Below, piece by piece: positions 31,265 to 38,636 of a stretch of DNA of 40,537 nucleotides. The stretch comes from Corynebacterium sp. (GTDB lineage Bacteria > Actinomycetota > Actinomycetes > Mycobacteriales > Mycobacteriaceae): assembly GCF_030538285.1 (NCBI RefSeq), contig NZ_JAUNUG010000026.1, forward strand, positions 1 to 40,537, read 5' to 3'. Position 1 is the first letter of the stretch; each line of letters opens with the position of its first letter. The position numbers and the translations under genes are program-made. Below the pieces are notes generated by a model, which ran no database searches, was not told the origin of the DNA, and saw only the letters and a program-made list of their open reading frames with translations.

Positions 31265-31776
31265 TGTCCAGGAACTCCCGCTCATTGAGGATGAGCGACA
31301 CAGTGTGGACCATCGGCATTATCGACGGGCCAAACATGAGCCAACTGGGAAAACGTGATCCCACAAAGTACGGAACCATCACCTGGGCTCAACTGGAAGC
31401 ACAGAACCAGACATGGGCTGAACAGCTCGGAATCCGTATCCTGTCCATCGCCGCTAACGAAGACGGTGAGATCATTGACTGGATCCACACACACCGAGAC
31501 ACGGTGGACGGCTGGATCGTCAACCCGGCCGGAATGCAGACGTACGCAGAAGGTCTCCGACAGGCCTTCGAGATGTCGGGTAAGCCCTACGCCGAAACTC
31601 ACTTCGCCAATACAGTGCGGCATTTCGCCCAGGCATCACCTCATGTCCGGCTGGAATCAGGGCTCACCAGCCAGGCTCAGAGTCTGGTGATGGGCCTGAG
31701 GCAACACAGCTATCTGACATCACTCGTCGGGCTCACACTGCATCTCGACGAACATGCGCAGGTGGGTGAAGACTAG
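31264..31776 (+). CDS. Type II dehydroquinase-like protein, divergent paralogue B
   Basis: A 170-residue AroQ-fold protein, more like paralogue A than like AroQ. IIDGPNMSQLGKRDPTKYG keeps the loop arginine (Arg31) and catalytic tyrosine (Tyr36); Asn87 and His113 remain; the THTS histidine is Thr93 (MQTYAEGLR). It shares SPHxRLES with A. The start at 31264 overlaps A's stop (TGATG) and uses the GGAGG within A's end. The two may form a mixed oligomer, since AroQ is a dodecamer, or catalyse successive steps on a related cyclic or keto-deoxy acid. The stop lies six bases from the convergent amn gene. Confidence 0.82.
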   Translation: MSRNSRSLRMSDTVWTIGIIDGPNMSQLGKRDPTKYGTITWAQLEAQNQTWAEQLGIRILSIAANEDGEIIDWIHTHRDTVDGWIVNPAGMQTYAEGLRQAFEMSGKPYAETHFANTVRHFAQASPHVRLESGLTSQAQSLVMGLRQHSYLTSLVGLTLHLDEHAQVGED

Positions 31777-31782
31777 GTCCCC

Positions 31783-33195
31783 CTACCTGAACGGCACCTC
31801 ACCGATCGCGCGGCGCAGCTTGCGGGTGCGCAGGCGCTCCGGGTCCTCGGCCAAGGACTCCACGGCGCGGACCGCGCACATGACGTGCGCCTGCTTGGAG
31901 TTGGAGTAGAAGGCCTGCGCCTGGGCTGGCAGCTTCGGCACGGCGTGCAGTGGCAGGTCAGAGACCGAGAGCAACGTGCCATAGGGAACCCGGTAGCGGT
32001 AACCATTGGCGGCCAACGCGCAGGACTCCATATCGACGGCCGCCGCGGTGGAACCGCGCAGGTTCTCCCACAGCTCGCGCGGGGTATGCCACTCCCAGTT
32101 GCGGTCGGCGGTGGATAGGACGGTGCCGGTGCGCATGAGGGAATTGTCATCGCCGTAGATCTCCTCGACGGCGGCCTCCAGCGCGATTTGGATCTCGGGG
32201 ATGGCGGGGATGGGGATCTCGCGGGCGATGTGGCCGTCGAGAATATTGTCCTGGCGCTGGTAGGCGTTGCCGAGGATGAGATCCCCGATGCGCATGCGGC
32301 CGTCCATGCCGGCGCAGTGGCCGATCATGATCCACGCCTCCGGGCGCAGCACCGCGAGGCAGTCGGTGATGGTTTTCGCGTTGGAGGGGCCAACACCGAT
32401 GTTGATCATGGTGATGCCGTCGCCGTCACGGGTGCACAGGTCATAGCGCGGCATCTGGAAGGCGGAACCGAGGTCGAGGGAGGGGGCATCAATTCGCGCG
32501 GCATTGTCCCGGGAAATCTGCCGGCCGGAGGGCAGCAGCAGATCGGTGTAGCGCGAATCTTCGCGGGTGAGTTCGTGCAGCCCGAAGTCGACGAACTCGG
32601 TGGTGTGCATGTCGTAGTTGGTGAACAGGATGAAGCGCTGGAGCGTCTCCACCTCGATGCCGGTGTAATGCTCGATGCGGGCACACGCGATGTCGAAACG
32701 CTGCGGGCCGAAAAGAAACAGCGGCTTCTCCGGCCCGTGGAAGGCATCCCATTCGCCGTCGACGATGCCGTCGTGGACGTCATCGAGCGTGGGGCGCGGG
32801 ATCTCCGCGGCGCTGTCCCCGGCGCGCCGCGCCTCGGAAATGCCCTCGATGCCGCGGATGTACTCCGGTGGGATTCTTTGCGACGACGGGCCGATGAAAA
32901 TCTCGCACGGGTAGTTATCCGTCAGCCGGGTGAGCTGTTCGCGCAGGTAGTCGCGGATAATGTGAGGCTTCGAGACGATAGCTGAGTAGCGGCCGGCCTC
33001 ATCGACATAACCGAAGGGTTCGTTGCGGTCGATGGGGCGCCACGACTTCACGTCCACGATGATCTTGGGGTAGGTGACATCGCGGTAGTCGTCGTAGGTG
33101 CCCTCATCGAGGATGGTGCGGGCCAGGGCGGTCGCGTGGTCGTATAGCTCGACGAGGCCGTCAACAGCCTCGTCGACATCGTGAACCTGTTCCAT
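31783..33195 (-). CDS. amn: AMP nucleosidase
   Basis: A 470-residue enzyme that splits AMP into adenine and ribose 5-phosphate. The N-terminal AMN domain shows YPKIIVDVKSWRPIDRNEPFGYV, and the C-terminal nucleoside-phosphorylase-like domain shows TMINIGVGPSNAKTITDCLAVLRP, IGHCAGMDGRMRIGDLILGNAY and AAAVDMESCALAANGY. The start is ATG 33195. Upstream is a promoter whose spacer is a DtxR box (33288–33317), and then a long hairpin; both suggest unusual control for a nucleotide enzyme, tying AMP breakdown to iron supply. Confidence 0.95.
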   Translation of the reverse strand: MEQVHDVDEAVDGLVELYDHATALARTILDEGTYDDYRDVTYPKIIVDVKSWRPIDRNEPFGYVDEAGRYSAIVSKPHIIRDYLREQLTRLTDNYPCEIFIGPSSQRIPPEYIRGIEGISEARRAGDSAAEIPRPTLDDVHDGIVDGEWDAFHGPEKPLFLFGPQRFDIACARIEHYTGIEVETLQRFILFTNYDMHTTEFVDFGLHELTREDSRYTDLLLPSGRQISRDNAARIDAPSLDLGSAFQMPRYDLCTRDGDGITMINIGVGPSNAKTITDCLAVLRPEAWIMIGHCAGMDGRMRIGDLILGNAYQRQDNILDGHIAREIPIPAIPEIQIALEAAVEEIYGDDNSLMRTGTVLSTADRNWEWHTPRELWENLRGSTAAAVDMESCALAANGYRYRVPYGTLLSVSDLPLHAVPKLPAQAQAFYSNSKQAHVMCAVRAVESLAEDPERLRTRKLRRAIGEVPFR

Positions 33196-33215
33196 GGGCG
33201 CCAGCCTAATGAAAT

Positions 33216-33261
33216 GAGGCGGGAACCGGAGTGAACCACCACGTCCACCGGTTCCCGCCTC
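33216..33261. terminator. Long hairpin between ferritin and amn
   Basis: GAGGCGGGAACCGG and CCGGTTCCCGCCTC form a perfect 14-bp stem with an 18-base loop. Read leftward it is followed by ATTTCATT, a poor T tract. It could terminate the ferritin transcript. But it also lies within the 5' leader expected from the DtxR-type promoter of amn, ending 20 bases before the amn ATG, so it may work as an attenuating structure. Confidence 0.6.
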
Positions 33262-33287
33262 AGTCCAGAAGAGGTTGGAGCCCCCTC

Positions 33288-33317
33288 AGCATAGGTTAGG
33301 CTACCCTTGCCTGTCTA
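33288..33317 (-). promoter_or_regulatory. Promoter of amn with DtxR box in its spacer
   Basis: On the minus strand TAGACA (33312–33317) and TATGCT (33288–33293) are 18 bases apart. The 19-mer at 33291–33309 (ATAGGTTAGGCTACCCTTG on the plus strand) matches the DtxR consensus at 16 of 19 positions and fills the spacer and part of the -10. Occupied by iron-loaded DtxR, the promoter should be off. Confidence 0.72.
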
Positions 33318-33331
33318 GGGGGTGGGGGAAA

Positions 33332-33844
33332 TTACTCCTGCGGAGTAGTGGGGGTGCGTTCGGCGCCGAGGCGGGCGTCGATACGCAGCAACCCTGCGCC
33401 ATCCTCACCGACCATCTTCAACTGATCGATAATGCCGCCCACCGTGTCCTCCTCCTCAATCTGCTCGTTGAGGAACCAGTTGACCAGCGTGCGCGAATCG
33501 AAATCCTGCACCTCATCCGCGACGCGGGCCAGGTTGCGAATCATCTCCGACACCTTCTGCTCATGCTGCAACGCAATCGAGAAAGCATCGAGCGCGGAAT
33601 CCACGGTGAGGTCCGGGATCTCAATACTCGCCAGCTGCACATGCCCCCCACGCGCCAGAATGTGATCCGCGATCTTGCCGGCGTGCACACGCTCCTCATC
33701 CGCCTGCGCCGCCATCCACGTGCTCATCCCATCGAGCGACAAAGCAGAAAGTTCATAGGCCAGCTGCTGATAGATCAGCGCCGCCTCGTGCTCCGCCGTG
33801 ACCTGCTTGTTCAGTGTGTCCAAAAGCTTCTCATTGATCTGCAT
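33332..33844 (-). CDS. ftn: Ferritin (iron storage)
   Basis: A 170-residue four-helix ferritin. Ferroxidase-centre ligands match the bacterial pattern: Glu18, Glu51 and His54 (AEHEAALIYQQLAYE and DEERVHAGK), with a second-site glutamate in QHEQK and the NEQIEEE segment. It oxidises and stores iron as a 24-mer. No haem-site methionine is obvious. TAGCAT (33851–33856, minus strand) stands six bases before the ATG, so the mRNA is probably leaderless. DtxR control of ferritin is known in corynebacteria, but the only iron box I see lies behind this gene, not before it. Confidence 0.95.
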   Translation of the reverse strand: MQINEKLLDTLNKQVTAEHEAALIYQQLAYELSALSLDGMSTWMAAQADEERVHAGKIADHILARGGHVQLASIEIPDLTVDSALDAFSIALQHEQKVSEMIRNLARVADEVQDFDSRTLVNWFLNEQIEEEDTVGGIIDQLKMVGEDGAGLLRIDARLGAERTPTTPQE

Positions 33845-33907
33845 GGTCCCATGCTAGGGAAAAACCATGGCTGCTGTGGCTGAGGTCTCTTCGTTAGGCT
33901 CGGACCC

Positions 33908-34789
33908 ATGGCCACCGACTACCTCGCAGACCTCACCCGCGACCTCAACGATCGGCTGCAGTGGTTCCGGCCCTCCACACACGAGGGCGATGCCGAAAAC
34001 CCCCCGGCCCGCGTAGCCACCAAACCCGACCTCCCGCTCGTCGCCCGGCTACCCGCTCGCGGCCACTATGAAGACGACTGGCGAGCCCGCCCCACCCCCG
34101 ACCGCCCCTGGCCCGTCATCCTCATCCACGGCACCGGCGACACCAACGGAATCTGGCAACATCTAGCCGTTGACCTGCGCAAAGAAGGGTGGGCAGTGTT
34201 CGCCCCCGAGTTCGGCCAACGATGCACCGCCCGCGTCGAGGAATCCGCCGAACAGGTCGGCGCCTACATTGACGTCGTCATGGCCACCACCCGCGCACAG
34301 CAAGTCGTGCTCGTCGGCCACTCCCAGGGAGGCGTCCTGGCCCGCTACTGGATGCGCATCCTCGACGGGGCTCCCAAGGTCCGCCACCTGGTCACCCTCG
34401 GCGCACCCAACCACGGCACCACGATGGGCGGCATGCTCTCCTCGATCGCCAACACCAAACTCGGCGAATCCATGATGTCCTCGGCGATCTCCTCCTGGTT
34501 CGGGCCCTCCGGATTCCAACTGATCACCGGGCATCCACTGCTGGATGAGATCAACTGTGACGGCGACACCGAGGAAGGGGTCGGTTACACCAACATCGCG
34601 ACCAAATTCGACACCCTCATCCAGCCGCTGGAGACATGCTTCCTCGAATCCGATGACCCGGACGCGGACATCACCAACATCGTCGTCCAGGACCTGGAAC
34701 CGAAGTCCCGCGTGCTTCACGTCGAGCTCCCCGGTGATGCGCGAGTGCGGCACATCGTCCGCGAGGCATTGAACACCATCACGCTATAA
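33908..34789 (+). CDS. Alpha/beta hydrolase, triacylglycerol lipase (class 2) type
   Basis: A 293-residue hydrolase. The oxyanion region is VILIHGTGDTNGIW, the nucleophile elbow is GHSQGG with serine near residue 140, and LVTLGAPNHGT plus the late LPGDARVRHIV (catalytic histidine near the C-terminus) complete the lipase_2 pattern. No signal peptide is visible, so it may be intracellular or exported by other means. TAGGCT (33895–33900) ends seven bases before the ATG with no ribosome site, pointing to a leaderless mRNA divergent from ferritin. Confidence 0.87.
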   Translation: MATDYLADLTRDLNDRLQWFRPSTHEGDAENPPARVATKPDLPLVARLPARGHYEDDWRARPTPDRPWPVILIHGTGDTNGIWQHLAVDLRKEGWAVFAPEFGQRCTARVEESAEQVGAYIDVVMATTRAQQVVLVGHSQGGVLARYWMRILDGAPKVRHLVTLGAPNHGTTMGGMLSSIANTKLGESMMSSAISSWFGPSGFQLITGHPLLDEINCDGDTEEGVGYTNIATKFDTLIQPLETCFLESDDPDADITNIVVQDLEPKSRVLHVELPGDARVRHIVREALNTITL

Positions 34790-34811
34790 GCAGGGTGCGC
34801 GAGAACGCGGG

Positions 34812-35753
34812 CTACAGACCGAGCTCATCCAGCAGCGCATCAAAGGCGGGTGCGACCGGGGTGCGCCACAGCACATCAACACGCGGGTCGGCCCGCCCGG
34901 GCCCACCGTTGATCACTGCCACGCGCTTTCCCTGCCGCTGCGCCTCCAGGACAAAGCGGTAGCCGCTCATCACCGCCAGCGAAGACCCCACCACCAGCAA
35001 CGATGCCGCTCGATCCAGCATCGAGGCTGCCCGTTGCTTCCGTGCCACCGGCACCGGCTCCCCGAAGTACACCACGTCTGGTTTCAGCCGCACCGAGCCA
35101 CAGCGCACGCATCCGACCATGACGAAACGATCCACCGCCGACTGCGGCAGCGTGACATCACCGTCCGGGTTGACCATCGACGGATCGAAAGCAATAGAGG
35201 CCAGATAACCGGGGTTGGCGGCCTCCAAGCGCTCCCCGAATACTCGCCGGTCCTCGCGCTTCTCACAGTCCAGACACATGACGGTATCCAGGTCGCCGTG
35301 CAGGTGCAGCAGATTCCCGGAACCGGCAGCGCGGTGCAGCCCATCGACGTTCTGGGTGACCACGCCACTGAGGTGCCCGGCGCGCTCCAACTCCACGAGG
35401 GCAAAGTGGGTGCGGTTGGGGGAGGCCTCGTCCATCTGCCGCCAACCGACGAAAGAGCGCGCCCAGTAACGGTGGGAGGCCGCCGGGTCGTGCCGGAACT
35501 CCTGATACGTCATCGGCCGGTGGCGGCTGAGTGACCCGCCGGGTCCGCGGTAGTCGGGGATGCCGGAGTCCGTCGACACTCCCGCGCCGGTGAGCACCAG
35601 CGCGGGGCCGGCACTCAGCTGCTCGGTGACCTGAGCTAACGCCCGCTCCGGCGGGGTCGGTTCGGCGGTCTCGGCCACGACTCTCTGGATCGAGCGCAGC
35701 GCGGAGCGGTGCGAGGAGTTGATCGCGGGATCCTCTGAGAGGGGCGAAATCAT
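34812..35753 (-). CDS. SIR2-family NAD-dependent protein deacylase
   Basis: A 313-residue sirtuin. NAD-binding motifs are LTGAGVSTDSGIPDYRG, TQNVDGLHRAAG (catalytic histidine in the following LHLHGDL) and VVGSSLAVMSGYRFV with VINGGPGRAD. The zinc site has CLDC and CVRCGS. The substrate-class Tyr/Arg pair of class III desuccinylases is not evident. I start at ATG 35753; the frame is open to 35849 but that part overlaps a small upstream gene and is poor coding sequence. It is coupled to that small gene (seven bases apart). Confidence 0.92.
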   Translation of the reverse strand: MISPLSEDPAINSSHRSALRSIQRVVAETAEPTPPERALAQVTEQLSAGPALVLTGAGVSTDSGIPDYRGPGGSLSRHRPMTYQEFRHDPAASHRYWARSFVGWRQMDEASPNRTHFALVELERAGHLSGVVTQNVDGLHRAAGSGNLLHLHGDLDTVMCLDCEKREDRRVFGERLEAANPGYLASIAFDPSMVNPDGDVTLPQSAVDRFVMVGCVRCGSVRLKPDVVYFGEPVPVARKQRAASMLDRAASLLVVGSSLAVMSGYRFVLEAQRQGKRVAVINGGPGRADPRVDVLWRTPVAPAFDALLDELGL

Positions 35754-35760
35754 GGCCGCC

Positions 35761-35889
35761 CTATCCGAGCAGCTTCTCAATGAGCTCCTCGTGGGAGTTG
35801 ACGTCCGACACCTCCTGGGGCGTGGGGGCCGGTTCGGGGTCGGTGCCACCGACCGCGGCCAGAATCGCCTGTTCCAATGGGGAAGTCAT
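35761..35889 (-). CDS. Small acidic protein (42 aa) upstream of the sirtuin gene
   Basis: An open frame of 42 residues ends seven bases before the sirtuin ATG. It starts MTSPLEQAILAAVGG and ends with the helical SHEELIEKLLG; the middle is proline-rich. TAGGAT lies seven bases before its ATG and is a fair ribosome site. Its position between the SDR and sirtuin genes, on the same strand as both and with tight spacing, makes it a likely operon member. No family recognised. Confidence 0.55.
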   Translation of the reverse strand: MTSPLEQAILAAVGGTDPEPAPTPQEVSDVNSHEELIEKLLG

Positions 35890-35899
35890 GGGTGCGATC

Positions 35900-36640
35900 C
35901 TACCCCGCCAGCACCCGGGTCAGCGCCCGGGCAACGCGGTCCGGCGCCAGGGATCGGCCCAGGTAAAGGGCCTTGTCCAGGCCGGATACCCCGTAGTGGA
36001 CCTGGCCGCGGGCCCAACGTCCCTGCGCGGTTGCCGCGCGCCACACCACGTCGGCTACCTGCTCCGGGGTCAGCCGCACCCCGAGCCTGCGTACCGACGC
36101 CGCCTCCACGTCCGCCATCCCAGTCCGCGTCCACAGGGGCCACACGTCGACGACACGGATACGGTCGCGGCGCCACTCCAGGCCCAGCGCCTCGGTGAGC
36201 CCGGCGACGTAGAACTTCGATGCCGAGTACGCGGCGATCTGCGGCTGACCGTAGATAGCCGACGCCGAGGACATGTTCACCAGCGTGCCGCCCCCGCGCA
36301 GATACTCATAGGCTGCCCGCGCACCGAGGGTGACGCCGAGGCAGTTGACGTCGAGAAGCTGCTGCAACGCCTGTGGGTCCGCCTGCGCGAGCGGACCGTC
36401 GACGATGACGCCGGCGTTGTTGTCCACGACGTCGATACGCCCCGCGACGGCGGCGAAATCCGCGAGGGCGGCGTCCCAGGAGGCCGCTGAGCGGACGTCG
36501 ATTAGCCCTGCATGAACTTCAGATGACCAGGTCACCGGGTTGATGTCATAGGCACCGACCACCCAGCCCGCGGCGAGGAAGCGTTCGGCGACGGCGCGGC
36601 CGATACCGGTGGCCCCTCCCGTAATGAAGATCGATGGCAT
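35900..36640 (-). CDS. Short-chain dehydrogenase/reductase
   Basis: A 246-residue Rossmann enzyme: cofactor motif ITGGATGIGRAVAERF at the N-terminus, the NNAGVIVDGPL segment, catalytic serine in VNMSSASAIYG and YSASK holding the active-site Tyr and Lys. The aspartate after the second strand (AYDINP) suggests NAD over NADP. The start is ATG 36640; the longer frame upstream lies antisense to the aldehyde dehydrogenase. Its start codon is 12 bases from that of the divergent aldehyde dehydrogenase. Substrate unknown. Confidence 0.92.
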   Translation of the reverse strand: MPSIFITGGATGIGRAVAERFLAAGWVVGAYDINPVTWSSEVHAGLIDVRSAASWDAALADFAAVAGRIDVVDNNAGVIVDGPLAQADPQALQQLLDVNCLGVTLGARAAYEYLRGGGTLVNMSSASAIYGQPQIAAYSASKFYVAGLTEALGLEWRRDRIRVVDVWPLWTRTGMADVEAASVRRLGVRLTPEQVADVVWRAATAQGRWARGQVHYGVSGLDKALYLGRSLAPDRVARALTRVLAG

Positions 36641-36655
36641 AGGTTGAAGCCTATG
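36638..36655. promoter_or_regulatory. Symmetric divergent leaderless promoters joined at CATAGG-N6-CCTATG
   Basis: The two start codons are the ends of an inverted repeat. Each strand reads CCTATG at its start, and a -10-like hexamer stands six to seven bases upstream in mirror position: TAGGTT (36640–36645) rightward and TAGGCT (36647–36652, minus) leftward. No room exists for ribosome sites, so both mRNAs would be leaderless, with -35 regions inside the opposing genes. Confidence 0.5.
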
Positions 36656-38029
36656 ACGTTTCTGGCAGCTCGGCACGCACAAGCACAGTGGTCCGCCACC
36701 CCGGTCGCCGATAGGAAGGCCATCATGTTGGCCTTCCATGACCTGGTGCTCGAGCGGCAGGCGGAGCTTCTGGACGTCATCCAGCTCGAAACAGGCAAGG
36801 CCCGCGCCCACGCCTTCGACGAGGTGCTCGATGTCGCAGTCACTGCCCGCCACTACGCGTTCCGCGCCGCCCGCCTCCTGCGTCCGCAACGCGCTAAGGG
36901 AGCGTTACCCCTGGTCACCTCGACGCGGGTGGACCGGGGGCCGAAGGGTGTCGTCGGTATTATCGCGCCGTGGAACTACCCGCTCACCCTCGCGGTCTCG
37001 GACGCGATCCCCGCGCTGTTGGCTGGCAACGCGGTGGTGCTCAAGCCGGATGAGAAAACCACCGGCACGGCGCACCTGGCGCTGGCGTTGCTAAAGGAGG
37101 CAGGGCTCCCGGCGGATGTCATGCAGATCATCGAGGGCGGTGCCGACGCCGGGCAGCAGGTCGTCGCCGAATGCGACTATCTCATGTTCACGGGCTCCAC
37201 GGCGGTCGGCCGGAAGCTGGCGGCGCAGGCCGGGCAGCGGCTCATTGGGTTCTCTGCGGAGCTCGGCGGCAAGAATCCGCTCATCGTCCTCCCGTCCGCG
37301 GATATTGAGCGTACGGCCCGTGGCGCTGTGGCGGCGTGCTTCTCCAACGCCGGGCAGCTGTGCATCTCGATCGAGCGGATCTACGTCCACGACGAGGTCG
37401 CCGATGACTTCATCGCGGAGTTCGTCGCGCGGACAAAGCAGCTGCGTCTCGGCCTGGCCTGGACCGATGACGTCGGCCACCTCATCTCGCCGGAGCATTT
37501 GGAGCGCGTCGCCGAGATGGTCGCATCCGCCGTGTCCCAGGGCGCGCGGGTGCTCACCGGCGGTAAGCACGAGGAGCTGTACTACTCCCCCACCGTGCTT
37601 ATCGACGTCCCCCACCACGCCGATCTCTATACCAACGAAGTTTTCGGCCCGGTCGTTTACATCGAGCGCGTGCCCAGCGTTGAGGAGGCCGTGACCAGGG
37701 CCAATGATAGTGACTATGGCCTCAATGCCTCGGTGTGGGGCTCGGTCCGCGAGGCCCGGGCCGTCGCCTCGCAGCTGCAGGCCGGCACCGTCAACATCAA
37801 TGAGGGCTTCGCCGCCACATGGGGGTCCGTCGATGCGCCGATGGGCGGCTGGAAGCAGTCGGGCGTGGGCCGTCGGCACGCGGACGAGGGCCTGCTGAAA
37901 TTTACCGAGTCCCGCACCGTCGCCGTCCAGCGCCTGGTCCAGATCAGCGGGCCGACGGATCTATCCCGCCAGGGATACGCGAAGACGCTCACAACCGCGC
38001 TGCGGCTAGGTAAGCGTCTGTTGCGTTAG
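36653..38029 (+). CDS. Aldehyde dehydrogenase, succinate-semialdehyde dehydrogenase (GabD2) type
   Basis: A 458-residue NAD(P)-dependent aldehyde dehydrogenase. It has IIAPWNYPL, VVLKPDEKT, MFTGSTAVGRKLA, the general-base glutamate Glu203 in SAELGGKNP and the nucleophile Cys237 in FSNAGQLCISIERIYV, then EVFGPVVYIERV. The QLCISIERIYV segment resembles mycobacterial GabD2, which oxidises succinate semialdehyde; other aldehydes are possible. I start at ATG 36653 (leaderless); TTG 36644 would be the alternative. One GCTTATCGACG copy reads Leu-Ile-Asp. Its end overlaps a small antisense-strand gene by four bases. Confidence 0.9.
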   Translation: MTFLAARHAQAQWSATPVADRKAIMLAFHDLVLERQAELLDVIQLETGKARAHAFDEVLDVAVTARHYAFRAARLLRPQRAKGALPLVTSTRVDRGPKGVVGIIAPWNYPLTLAVSDAIPALLAGNAVVLKPDEKTTGTAHLALALLKEAGLPADVMQIIEGGADAGQQVVAECDYLMFTGSTAVGRKLAAQAGQRLIGFSAELGGKNPLIVLPSADIERTARGAVAACFSNAGQLCISIERIYVHDEVADDFIAEFVARTKQLRLGLAWTDDVGHLISPEHLERVAEMVASAVSQGARVLTGGKHEELYYSPTVLIDVPHHADLYTNEVFGPVVYIERVPSVEEAVTRANDSDYGLNASVWGSVREARAVASQLQAGTVNINEGFAATWGSVDAPMGGWKQSGVGRRHADEGLLKFTESRTVAVQRLVQISGPTDLSRQGYAKTLTTALRLGKRLLR

Positions 38030-38190
38030 GGCTCGTCCTGGACGGGCCCGCCAGGTTCCTGCTCCTCGTCGGCTCGCTCCACCGCCTGTTCGGCGACGTC
38101 CTGCATGCTTTCCGACGCCGGCTCCTCCCGATCGTTCGTGGTCATCCGGAAGGCGTTGATGTTCTCGCCGTCATGCTCTGGATTCGTCAT
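38026..38190 (-). CDS. Small acidic protein (54 aa)
   Basis: An open frame of 54 residues directly follows the MT0933-type gene (ATG two bases after its stop) and ends inside the stop of the convergent aldehyde dehydrogenase. It is very acidic (about one third Glu/Asp), with no hydrophobic core: NPEHDGENINAFRMTTND, then REEPASESMQDVAEQAVERA. Such composition suggests a disordered or helical partner protein. The tight spacing supports co-translation with the upstream gene. Unknown function. Confidence 0.55.
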   Translation of the reverse strand: MTNPEHDGENINAFRMTTNDREEPASESMQDVAEQAVERADEEQEPGGPVQDEP

Positions 38191-38192
38191 GG

Positions 38193-38459
38193 TTATCGCG
38201 CCGGCGGGGTGTCGGGGCTGGACTGGTTCGGATCCGCCAGGTCCCCCGGGTCAGCCTGTTCTTCGGCGGTGGGACGGTTGGAGCCGATGCGCTCGTCCAC
38301 GGCGTCGCGCGCCTTCTGAATGTGCTCCGCCTTGTCCTCGCCGAAACGGTCGGTGGCACGCTGCTGCGCGTCGTCGAGGAGCTCGTCGGTCCTCTTCTCA
38401 CCCTCCTCGGACTGCAGGTAGTCATTGGCCTTGTTCTTTGCGTTCTCGAAGATGCTCAT
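38193..38459 (-). CDS. MT0933/Rv0909-like putative antitoxin family protein
   Basis: An 88-residue, highly charged helical protein. The first 60 residues (SIFENAKNKANDYLQSEEGE, ATDRFGEDKAEHIQKARDAV) follow the MT0933-type antitoxin family, and the tail is a proline/aspartate-rich disordered segment. In M. tuberculosis the relative Rv0909 pairs with a SRPBCC-fold toxin Rv0910; no such gene is adjacent here, and many family members appear solitary, so a stress role is as likely as toxin control. I start at ATG 38459; the frame is open far upstream without protein character. Confidence 0.72.
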   Translation of the reverse strand: MSIFENAKNKANDYLQSEEGEKRTDELLDDAQQRATDRFGEDKAEHIQKARDAVDERIGSNRPTAEEQADPGDLADPNQSSPDTPPAR

Positions 38460-38636
38460 GGCCCCGACGGTAGCCACGGGCGTGCGGCGACCGCCACCTT
38501 CTAGCGGGGTTGTTACGGGATGTTTATAGCTGCCGCTCAACGCAATTCGAGGCTGCACCGAGTTGACGAGTGGAGACTCTCCTCTGGAACCTGATGATTT
38601 CGGGATCGGACAACCATTGTTCGGGTAGGAGCCAGA

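Noticed and set aside
38460-38636. An antitoxin gene ahead of the PIN remnant
   Set aside because: A short frame ending in TAG at 38626 could be the end of one, but only about thirty codons are open and no family is recognisable.
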